This document shows, piece by piece, positions 23,694 to 32,893 of a stretch of DNA of 64,000 nt (position 1 is its first letter; each line of letters begins with the position of its first letter). A model generated the notes under the pieces. The model ran no database searches, was not told the DNA's origin, and saw only the letters and a list, made by a program, of their open reading frames with translations. This stretch comes from Collybiopsis luxurians FD-317 M1 (Eukaryota > Basidiomycota > Agaricomycetes > Agaricales > Omphalotaceae): NCBI GenBank assembly GCA_000827265.1, contig KN834779.1:563970-627969 (forward strand). The letters are read 5' to 3'. The position numbers and the translations under genes are program-made.

Positions 23694-26467
23694 ATGCTGT
23701 CTGCTACGATTCTCGCTTTTCTTAGTGCTAGTCTCGCTATCGCTGCCCCCATCTATCCTCGAGATGTAACTCTGGACCCCACTGCAGTTACTCAAGCCCA
23801 ACAGCGCGATGATACCGCTACCCGAGCATTTTCAGCTGCCCAGATTCAGGCGAGGCTTTCTCTTTCCCAATATACCGCTTAATTGACATATTCGTGTACC
23901 AGACCGCAGATGGCCAATGTCTTGCGGTCGACCCTGCTTCCGGCGACTTTCGTGAAAATCTTATCCCGATTCAAGTCGTCGCCTGCAACGGCAGTGATAC
24001 TCAGCAATGGGATATCATCACATCGGGCGTTCACGATAATGAGCCCGGTTTCGCTCTGGTGGTTAGCACATTGGTAGGTCTGCCGTGTATCTGCTTCACG
24101 TCCTTGCAGTGAATATGGTTTGTTCAGACGAATGGCTGCTTGAATTTCGATCCTAGACGTGCAGCAGGCAATCAAGTCATTCTTTTCTCCTGTGGTGGAA
24201 GAGCGGATGGTAGTAAGTACTTGGTTCCATTCCACCCGTCAGAAAATTTTATTGTGAACGTTTTTCTTCTTCAGGTGGGGCTGTCGCTAATTCCCAACTT
24301 TTCTCGTTCGACGGAGGAGCCGGACCTTTCCCCTTGGTACCACAGAACGGTAATAATGCTACTTGTTTGACTGTAAACGGAGGCCTGCTCGACCAGACCT
24401 CATGCACTCCTAGCACCGCGTCCGGAAATGAGGTTGGCACCTACTATCTGAGTATCACTCGCAGGAGAACTGAACAATTTTTGTAGCTTTTTACAATTTC
24501 AGCTTCCGGCAGCCAGCAAGCAGCATCCTCCAGCTCCATTGTCACTTCCGCCGACGATGCCGTATCTACCTCAGTCTCTTCTGATGGCTGCACGGGTAAG
24601 CCTTTTCTCGCACCTGTTCCAGAACATAGTGATCAAAACATGCCGGATTGACAGCTGAAGTTACCGTAACTGAGACAGTAACAGCCCCTTCTGGAGCTAC
24701 TTCGTCCTCCGCTGCGATCTCATCTATCGCTGACGTTGCCACTTCTTCCTCATCAGCTCTTGCATCCTCCGCCGCGACTTCCACTGTAGTTTCATCTATC
24801 GCTGACGTTGCCACATCCTCCTCGTCGACCGTGTCGGCTCCCGCATCCACCGGAACGACTGTTCTTAACCCATCAGCAGTAGCACAGGCTCAACAACGAG
24901 ATGATACCGCGACCAGAGCCTTTTCCAATGCAGAAATCCAAACATCGGACGGACAGTGCTTCTCAGTTGACGCCAATTCAGGAGACTTCCGTGAAAATTT
25001 GATTCCTGTTACTGTACAAGCTTGCGACGGAAGTGCGGGGCAGAAATGGGATGTTATCACAGCTGGAAAGCACAACAATGTTCCTGGAACTGCCCTCATC
25101 GTGAGCACATTGGTTAGTACTTTGATTCATCGTTGTCTTTCGGTTTAACTCTACAACTGATTGTTTTCAGACTCAGGGATGTCTCCAGTTTGATTCGAGA
25201 CAATCGTTGGTCGACCTTTTCTCCTGCGGAGGAAGGGCGGATGGCAGTAAGTATCTGTTCTCTAACGATAGTCTCAACCTTTTTTTGACCGACGTTATAG
25301 GTGGAGATGTTTCTACCTCGCAGCTTTTCACGTTTACCGGGGGAGCTGGTCCCTTGCCTCTGGTCCCGCAGAATGCTAACAATGGCATTTGCCTGACTGT
25401 GAGCGGAGGAAAAGTCGTTCAGACCACATGCAATCCCGCTACGGCTTCTGGCGGCGAAGTAAGTGATTTAGTACTTCGAGCATCAGTCCCGAAGCGACCG
25501 CTCATTGTTCCTGTAGCTCTTCACAATCTCTGCCTCCGGCGATAGCTCTTCAGCAAACGCTTCTAGCGCAGCTCCCGTCTCTTCAGCAGCTCCAGCCTCT
25601 AGCACAGCTTCTGTCTCCGCTTCATCTGCAGTTGCGGCCACCTCCGAAGCTTCCTCGGCCTCGGCTTCGACCTCCGCGGATGCTGCTTCCACCACTTTGT
25701 CCTCTGCCGATTCTGTCTCGACCACCTCCGCTTCATCAACCGTCTCAGCTCCCGCCTCAACCGGAACTACCGTGTTGAACCCCTCCGCCGTGGCGGAAGC
25801 CCAGCAGCGCGATGACACTGCTACCCGCGCCTTCTCCGGTGCACAAATTCAATCCTCAGACGGCCTTTGCCTTTCCGTCGATGCAAACTCTGGCGACTTT
25901 CGTGAGAATCTGATCCCTGTGACTGTACAAGCTTGCAATGGAGGTGCGGGGCAGAAATGGGATGTGATTACCGCGGGGAAGCACAACAACGTTCCGGGGA
26001 CAGCTCTTTTTGTTAGCACGTTGGTACGTATCCCGCGAGCAGCTCCTTCCCATTGCTTGAATTGATTTATTAATTTTCTTTTCAGACGCAGGGATGCCTC
26101 AACTTCGACCCTAGACGCGCAGCTGGAAACCAGGTCATTCTATTTTCCTGCGGGGGACGCGCAGATGGAGGTCAGTACTATCTCAGTTGACTTTCTTTCT
26201 GTTTGATCTGATACTAACTCCATGATTACCTAGGCGGAGCCGTGACCAACTCGCAGTTGTTCACTTTCTCCGGCAACAGCACTAACATTCCTCTCGAGCC
26301 CACGAATCAGGCCAACACTTGCATGTTCAACAACAACGGCAATCTGGATGTCCAGCAGTGCAATACTGCCAGTCCTGCCGCCGATCAGGTGAGTCTTTTA
26401 TTCAAGAACTTTTTCGACTCGGTAGTTTCTAATAGTGGTGATACAGATCTTCACTATTGCTCCCTAG
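23694..26467 (+). CDS. secreted protein with three CBM13/beta-trefoil-like modules
   Basis: Twelve exons (23694-23849, 23903-24073, 24128-24212, 24275-24432, 24487-24595, 24655-25112, 25171-25246, 25301-25458, 25517-26023, 26086-26170, 26234-26388, 26447-26467) give 712 aa. A signal peptide (MLSATILAFLSASLAIAA) is followed by three modules of about 150 aa. Each starts with QAQQRDDTATRAFS and contains SGDFRENLIP, a Gln-x-Trp motif (QQWDIIT or QKWDVIT), a cysteine pair and SCGGRADG. They are joined by Ser/Thr/Ala-rich, probably O-glycosylated linkers. QxW motifs suggest a carbohydrate-binding beta-trefoil fold; ligand unknown. Intron phases repeat in each module, showing that whole modules with introns were duplicated. 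Intron 1 starts with GC, not GT. Module 2 has a diverged segment (RQSLVDLFSC). Confidence 0.82.
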
Positions 26468-26709
26468 AGCCTAGATGGCTTGGGAAATTGAAGCGCAACC
26501 GAGCTAGTCTCGGTCCAATCTGTCCGCTTGTTTTCTTTTGTTTCTTTTCTTTTGTTTCATACTCTGGTCTCATTCGCGGTTTACGAATTTCATGTACTGT
26601 ATCCATATTGCACTGTTCATTCACCAACGGCAGCGCCGAAAATACATTTCCAAATTTCAAAGTTATAATACAACATTGTTCGAAAGAATATAATACGAAA
26701 GCAAAAGTA

Positions 26710-27654
26710 TCAATCGTAGAACACAAGTGCTCTGAGCTCGATCGACACTCTCGCTGGGCTCCCTTCCGGCGTCGTAGGGTCCTCGAATGCAGTATGGGGA
26801 GTGTAAATCGAGACATCTTTGTCCTGCGTAGAGTCAAAGCTGACGAAAAGATCTAAATCAGCGTTTCAATTGTAAAGGCAATCGAGGAGGCTATACCGAC
26901 ACTTTGATCAAAACAAACTCCTCCGGCGTCATACCTCTCAAATATTTCCATCTATGCTGAGGATTATACTTTACACGATAAGTCTCCCCCCTTCTATGGC
27001 GCATAATCCTCGCCACCGCTACGAGATCGTTCTTTGCGACGGTACGATAGTCGCATAGAGCGAGCGGCATGTCGAAGGCTGGGTGGGATATAGATCGCCA
27101 GAGGTTGATGATCTGGAAACGACGCTTCAAGAATTCGGGGGCTTCGGATGGGGAACAGTGGAGGTGAACTCGAGCCATGGCGGAAGAGGTGGTTTGATCG
27201 ACGTGGACTTCTCTGGAGGGTTGGCGTTTACCGACCATGTCTACTGGGCCGCGACGGCGGATGGCTGGGAAGAGCAAGTTTTTTAGAAATAGAAAAAACA
27301 TGTAGTAGAACACTTACTGTGATCAAACAAAATAACCTTACTCGCTCCGGTCAGTTCTTTAATGAGTTCCTCACTCTCTGGGTAATATTCCGCTTTTATT
27401 TCCTCATCGTTTGTAAAAGCGGTGTGCTTGGCGGTATGCTTAAAGTACTGGAACCCGGCTTCGTCCAGTGTGAATGCATCTTCCTTACCGCGTATATTCT
27501 CGATTTGCAAGGTATGTTTCTCAGGGGTCCAATTGGATAGAGGTAAAGTGGATGTTGGATCGTCGTTGACGCGGTTATAGGGTTCCGATCCGTCTGCTGG
27601 GGGAGAAAAGAAGAACAGGTCTCCTGGGACGGTGTCGAGGGTAGCGGAAGGCAT
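26710..27654 (-). CDS. CmcJ/NvfI-like oxidoreductase, tandem copy 1
   Basis: Three exons (27654-27318, 27264-26901, 26839-26710) encode 276 aa. The order of landmarks fits the fungal CmcJ-like family (GA4 desaturase/AsaB relatives, often acting as hydroxylases or methoxylases in secondary metabolism). These are an N-terminal TLPLSNWTPEKHTLQIENIRG block, EAGFQYFKH, EVHVDQT containing a His-x-Asp motif, RFQIINLWR, LALCDYRTV, NPQHRWKYLRGMTPEEFVLI and a C-terminal FTPHTAF-like motif. The last intron has donor GTCGGT and gives Lys-Val-Phe-Asp at the junction. No signal peptide. No biosynthetic backbone gene is nearby, so the substrate is unknown. The 3' end converges on the lectin-like gene, 242 bp away. 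Confidence 0.8.
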
Positions 27655-27719
27655 TATGGTCCTATGGATTAGTGGGTGTATAGGTGGTGGTAAGGAAAAT
27701 ATCAAAGGGAAGACGAGTT

Positions 27720-27727
27720 TATTTATA
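27720..27727 (-). promoter_or_regulatory. TATA box of CmcJ-like copy 1
   Basis: TATAAATA on the minus strand lies 66 bp before the ATG and sits inside a block (CCGTATAAATAAAC) conserved upstream of the paralogue at the same distance. Conservation between duplicates that have diverged elsewhere supports function. Confidence 0.65.
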
Positions 27728-27744
27728 CGGATGGTATCGTACCA

Positions 27745-27822
27745 TCGTCTCACGGAGATGCGCAAGGAATGACAGACGGGGACGCGCAAAGAATGACAGA
27801 CGGAGACGCGCAAGGAATGATT
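27745..27822. repeat. three-copy 24-bp minisatellite
   Basis: Units of the form (G/A)GA(T/C)GCGCAA(A/G)GAATGACAGACGG occur three times in tandem, the last degraded into GAATGATTCATG. The homologous position upstream of copy 2 has a single diverged unit (GAGTTGCGCGAGAAGGGCAG), so the array expanded after the duplication. Confidence 0.75.
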
Positions 27823-28099
27823 CATGATGCACAAAGGGTGGCAGATGACCTATTTACAATCGGTGGATTCGACGCTGGTTGCAGCGAATGGTGCTGGTCA
27901 TTTTTTCTGCATCTCCGTTTCGTGTCCTCGGATTCTGTGTGGCCTTGTCATTGCAGGAGCAAATCAAGGGTGACTCTGAGTTCGGGCTGATTATCCTGCT
28001 TTCCTCCTCTTTAAGATAAGATAGGCCGATACGGTCATGGGAGAGATGTAGCAAAAGGAAAAAGAAGAATTATGTTTATTCCTAGTTTCCGAGGGTTTC

Positions 28100-28500
28100 A
28101 AACGGCTGAAGCTTGGGTGGGCCACGGGCGATTCGAGTTACCAAGCCTGGAACGAACGATTACGAGCCGAGCGCTGAGAATAGGTGTGGGTGAGTGAGAG
28201 ACGATTAGAGACGCGGTATATGCGAGCTGCTCAGTGCGGCGGTGGGAGCTGGGGAAGAGATGTAGGCGCCTAATCGGGCGCCCGAGTAATTCCCACCCCA
28301 AACGTGAGATGTCCGATATAACCGAAGCGCAAAGTTTCGAGTTCCTCCGGAGAAAGTTGTAGGAGCTGAAGCCGGTCTGACGAGAGATTTTCGTTGGATT
28401 TTGGAGCGCATCAGGGCCATGGACGTCGCGGAGTTGTCGCTGAGTATTATATTTTCATATAGTAATTGGCTTACCGACAGCAGACATAAAGAACCGTGAA
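28100..28500 (-). pseudogene. possible short gene relic
   Basis: On the minus strand ATGTCTGCTGTC near 28,485 is followed by a canonical-looking intron (GTAAGC...ACTCAG). After an in-frame TGA comes an open stretch containing LSPEELETLRFGYIGHLTFG. The downstream stretch has the amphipathic composition of real protein, but I do not recognise it. Either a relic with one nonsense mutation or chance. Confidence 0.25.
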
Positions 28501-28572
28501 CAAGTACGTTGGTTGAAGGACTACATAATACAACATTGTTCGGAAAATTTACGATACAAAAGCATATAAGTA

Positions 28573-29525
28573 TCAGTCATAGAACACCAGTGCTCTGAGC
28601 TCGATTGACTCTCTCGCTGGGCTCCCTTCTGGCATCGTAGGGTCTTGGAATGCAGTATGGGGAGTGAAAATCGAGACATTTTTGTCCTCCGTAGAGTCAA
28701 AGCTGATGAGAAGATCTAAATCAGCGCTCAAATTGAAATGGCAATCCGAGGGGGCTACGGACCATTTAATCAAGACAAACTCCTCCGGCGTCATACCTTT
28801 CAAATATTTCCATCTATGCTGAGGATTATGCTTTACACGATAAGTCTCCCCCCTTCTCTGGGACGAAATCCTCGCCACTGCCACGAGATCGTTCTTTGCG
28901 TCGACGGTGCGGTAGTCGCATAGGGTGAGCGGCATGTCGAAGGCTGGGTGGGATATAGGTCGCCAGAGGTTGATGATCTGGAAACGATGCTTCAAGAGTT
29001 CGGGAGCTTCGGATGGGGAACAGTGGAGGTGGACTCGAGCGATGGCGGAGGGGTGGGTTTGGTCGACGTGGACTTCTTTGACGGGTTGGCGCTTACCGAC
29101 CATGTCTACTTGGCCGGGGACGCGACGGCGGATGGCTGGGAAGAGCAGTTTTTTTAGGAATGGAAAGGACACGTAGTAGAAGACTTACTGTGATCAAACA
29201 AAACAACCTTACTCGCTCCAGTCAGTTCTTTAATGAGTTCCTCGCTCTCCGGGTAATATTCCGCCTTTATCTCCTCATCATCTGTGAAAGCGGTATGCTT
29301 GGCGGGATGCTTAAAGTACTGGAATCCGGCTTCGTCCAGTGTGAATGCATCTTCCCTACCGCGTATATTCTCGATTTGCAAGGTATGTTTCTCAGGGGTC
29401 CAATTGGATAGAGGTAAAGTGGAGGATGGATCGTCGTTGACGCGGTTGTACGGTTCCGAGCCATCTGTTGGGGGAGAAAAGTAGAACAAGGCTCCGGGGA
29501 CGGTGTCGAGGGTTGCGGAAGGCAT
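28573..29525 (-). CDS. CmcJ/NvfI-like oxidoreductase, tandem copy 2
   Basis: Three exons (29525-29189, 29135-28763, 28702-28573) encode 279 aa with intron positions identical to copy 1. The His-x-Asp motif (EVHVDQT), RFQIINLWRPISHP, LTLCDYRTV, NPQHRWKYLKGMTPEEFVLIK and SIFTPHTAFQDP are all intact. It differs from copy 1 mainly by three extra residues in exon 2 and by Lys-Cys-Phe-Asp at the last junction, which is closer to the usual family sequence. Without removing the last intron the frame also stays open, adding about 19 residues, so intron retention would give a longer protein. Expected to be a cytosolic oxidoreductase of secondary metabolism; substrate unknown. Confidence 0.8.
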
Positions 29526-29587
29526 TATGGATTAGTGGGTGGGTGTATAGGTGATTGGTAAGGAGAATGTCAAAGGGAAGACGGGTT

Positions 29588-29595
29588 TATTTATA
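29588..29595 (-). promoter_or_regulatory. TATA box of CmcJ-like copy 2
   Basis: TATAAATA on the minus strand, 63 bp before the ATG, within the block shared with copy 1. Confidence 0.65.
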
Positions 29596-30551
29596 CGGAT
29601 TGGTATTGTACCATCGTCACACGGAGTTGCGCGAGAAGGGCAGATGACCTGTTTACGATTGGTCGGTTGGACGTTGATTGCAGCGAGCGGCGCTGGTTTG
29701 CATTTCTGTTTCCTGTTCCCGGATTTCGTGTGGCTTTAAAATTACAACTGGAGGAGCAAATCAAGGCCGAAACTAAAGGGCTCATTATCACGTGAAATAC
29801 ATACTTGCAATTCTGTTCGATTCTTAAAGCTGGTGTACTCCGGCCTTCCTGCTTTGGCTGAACGGGCTGCATCTGTCGAACATGGCCTGCTATTGTTGAC
29901 CTAACTTTCTCATCGGCACTGAACCACCTTGTTTCTCAATAATGTTTGGTTCTTCGATAGCCAACAATGACTTTGGTATTGATCCAGAAGGCGTTCAAAT
30001 CGCTGAAAGACACCACAGATTTTTAAACAATTTTGAAAGTGTATATCGGTTTGCATATCTCTTTTTGTAAAGTTTGGAACTCTGGGTGAGCCTCGATGAC
30101 GGATTCTTGATCCAAGTGGTTGGACACTGTCCCTTCAGATGTAATGGAAGCAGCGTAGCGAAGCGGTATTGCTCCGTGTACACAGACTGAGGCTTCCGAA
30201 TCCGGGAGCGTTCAAAGAAGCCGCATTGATTCAAGCGCTTCATGATTGCTTTCAACCAGCTTCCTTTCTTTCTAAATTCGCCGCCGTTATGCTGCGCAAC
30301 GTCGAGGGTGAAATAATATACCTTTTTTTTTGTTTCGAAAAACTCAAAACGTTCGATCTGACTCTGAGAAAGAGCGCCTCAAATCGTCGTGAAACTCCCA
30401 CGCCTTCTCTCCCTCGTGCGCTGCGATATCCGTATTGAGCTCATTACCGGCAGCGAGCTCGACACCTTCTACGTCAGCCTCAAGGCTCCCTTCATCATCC
30501 ATACCTTCACATTCATTACGAGTACTCACGATTTGACGACTTATTAACGAA
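29596..30551. other. intergenic, divergent promoters
   Basis: The region lies between the minus-strand CmcJ-like copy 2 and the plus-strand 4-TM protein gene. The first 200 bp keep similarity to the copy 1 upstream region. No coding exon or RNA gene is supported in the remainder. Pyrimidine-rich sequence precedes the ATG at 30,552. Confidence 0.6.
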
Positions 30552-32456
30552 ATGTTTTCACGACAACATCTGGACAGTCCCCCTCCGCAGTCCCAATTTC
30601 GCCGACCTTGGTCTCCAGATCCTTACGACCCATATCCATCGGTGAATCGCAGCAGAAACACAGTCCAAGATCCTTACTTTTCCGCCGAAGATACATACGA
30701 CTCGAATCAGGACTATTCGCGCTACCCCCCTCATCCTTTACAGCTCCCACAGCAGCACCGGGAACCTTCAGATCCCTCAGTGGAAGCTCTAGATTTGGCT
30801 GATTATGCCCGGACACTCAGACCTCAACGCAATTGGCAGCCCGAGCCAGAGACAGACATCCTAGATTCACTTCATCTTCCATCCCTCATATCAAGAGGTG
30901 GAACTCTGTCATCTGCCTCACATTCTTCCGTTCGATCTCCAGCTCACCGCCCTTTTTCTTTACCGCCATCTTCACCCCGCCACTCTCCTTATTCCTCTAG
31001 AAATGCCCCTCCAACATCCTTTCGATCCCATAATTACCCTTATCTCACCATGGATGAGCCAGATATTGTCACCCATTCAGAAACCGATTTATCACAGTTC
31101 CCCCCTTGGTCTCGCAACTGGTACAATCAGCACGACTCTAAAAGCATGCCTTCGTCGCCCCCAGACATTTATACTCCTCTCCCTGGTTCATTCTTTGACA
31201 CCAAACGCCAGTCGGGCGGTGTTTTCGATCCAAACCACACCTTGAAGCCAGGCAGCTACTCTCAGTTTCCGTACGACTCTTACTCATCTTCATACGGTCG
31301 TGAATCCAATAGGGAACTCCTCCCCTGGAGCTCGGATCCACCGGAATATGGTCCTGTCATTGACGAATCTCTCAAGGCAGAACGAGTTCGGATGCTGGAA
31401 AGAGAGTTTGGTCCGAACGCCAGATCAACCAAGTCGGCTAAAAACAACGATTTTCTAGACGAAAACGGCAATCCAATCGTTGGCACTGTCGATAGCAAGG
31501 GCAACCTGGTGACGCAAGGGCCCAAGAAAAGGGTGGCCACTCGAGTCTTGCAGATTATTTGTGCTTGTGCTGCAGCTATACCCTCTATTTATGCGGCTGC
31601 GGTGAGTAGTTACGATACATTACGATGAAGATCGACTAAATGTTTTTGTTCAGTTAATAAAGCCAAATCCTGCTGCTCCTCCTGCCGGTACCATGGCCAC
31701 CTATGTGCTCTATGTCGTCTCCGTCATATCCTTATTAGCTCTCCTGTTCCTTTTCATGATTTATCCTTGCTGTATCCGGCGTAAAAAGGGCTCTGGCGTA
31801 GATGGAACAACAAATCCTTTTGCCAACGGAATGATGGTCCTACCCGTACAGGGCCTTCCCGGTGGGAAGAAAGACAAAAAGGCCAAAGGTGGCAAGGGTA
31901 AGAAGGGAAAGGGGGCTAATATGGGAGGCGGAGATGTTCAAGTCAATCTCATTGTGGATCCGAATATGTTCGGAGGCAACCGAGAGGAGGAGGAAGAGGA
32001 GGAAGAGGAGGACGACGGTACATGGGATTGGGAAGGGTCCTCTGTTCCTGGAGGCTGGGGTGATGGTTCGTCGAACGGTGTGCCCAAGCGGAAGAGGAAA
32101 CGAGCGGCGAAGAGACGGAGTGTGTTTGCCGGGCTGGCGATGGAGGAGCAGTGGAAGAAGGCGAGGAGCTTTGCGAAGAAGATCATGGCGTTTGACATTT
32201 TTGGTGTCATTTTATGGGGCGCAGTCTTTGTGATCATTTTGCTAGGGAAGAGGTGTCCAATTGGCGGATTCGATGGATGGTAAGATTTGCGTGTACTCCT
32301 ACCCTATTTCCGGATGCTGATGTACTCTCTAGGTGTAATGCATACAACGTATCCTCGGCAGCGGCTTGCTTGCTATGTTTCCTATTCGGCCTCAGTGTCT
32401 TTTTTGACATAAAGGACCTACACATGAGCAAAGCATCACCACGAACACGGATGTAG
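30552..32456 (+). CDS. conserved fungal 4-TM membrane protein with long disordered N-terminus
   Basis: Three exons (30552-31601, 31654-32279, 32333-32456) give 599 aa. The first about 330 residues are Ser/Pro/Tyr-rich and disordered. Four hydrophobic segments follow: VLQIICACAAAIPSIYAA, TYVLYVVSVISLLALLFLFM, IFGVILWGAVFVIILLG and SSAAACLLCFLFGLSVFFDI. The loop between TM2 and TM3 carries a Lys/Gly-rich stretch (KKDKKAKGGKGKKGKG), an acidic run of nine Glu, and a basic RRSVFAGLAMEEQWKKA block. The C-terminus ends KDLHMSKASPRTRM. The layout resembles a conserved uncharacterised fungal membrane family, MARVEL-like in topology, but I cannot assign a function. Inferred location: plasma membrane or endomembrane. 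Confidence 0.75.
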
Positions 32457-32893
32457 TCAGAGCTTACTACACCGCCGTCCCCTCCCACTTGCTCTAACTT
32501 ACGCACATTTTATCTACGCTATTTTACTCTCTCCGTTGGATTTCTCTCGAGGCTCACGCTAATCTACCTACTGTATCTACGTACTGCCCTTCATTTTTTG
32601 AATACCTCCGCATTTTTCGTTTCAGGGCTTGGACTTGCTTGTATCATGGACTAATATTCTGCTGATATTCACCTTTACGACCTTTTTATTGTTAACGCCT
32701 ATAATGACTAGTTTTCTTGCTGAATTGGTGAATGCTCGAACGACAATCGATATCTGAGATCATGATGCTACGCGGATACAGGGCGCTTGCAAGGCGCTTG
32801 GTGTGAGAAACACAGCGTCTAAATTATTGGGCGTCTCTTTCAAAAATTTTGCATTTTCCTGCTTATGTTGACTTGGGAGTCCCAGCAAAGAAC
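32457..32893. other. intergenic, UTP20 promoter
   Basis: The stretch is T-rich in the first half, probably the 3' UTR of the 4-TM gene. No TATA box is evident, as is usual for ribosome-biogenesis genes. No coding exon is seen. Confidence 0.6.

Larger units (their letters stand above)
27655..28572. other. duplicated promoter of copy 1, minisatellite, and possible gene relic
   Basis: The first 200 bp (27,655-27,850) are clearly homologous to the region upstream of copy 2. Embedded is a short tandem repeat (reported separately). Farther along, 28,100-28,500 contains minus-strand open sequence with a possible start and intron but an in-frame stop. Confidence 0.55.

Noticed and set aside
24566..24850. 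Minus-strand Glu/Ala/Asp-rich frames opposite the lectin-like gene
   Set aside because: Antisense of the Ser/Ala-rich linkers; repeated because the linkers repeat.
23694..26467. Three separate single-module genes
   Set aside because: Only the first module has a signal peptide and ATG; linkers and introns keep one frame across all three modules, and no stop or promoter-like gap separates them.
28261..28283. GGCGCC...GGGCGCCC inverted repeat as a terminator or operator
   Set aside because: Such a hairpin has no terminator role in fungal nuclear genes and the palindrome is short; likely chance in GC-rich sequence.
31938..32237. Minus-strand Ser-rich frame in the 4-TM gene
   Set aside because: Antisense of the poly-Glu loop.
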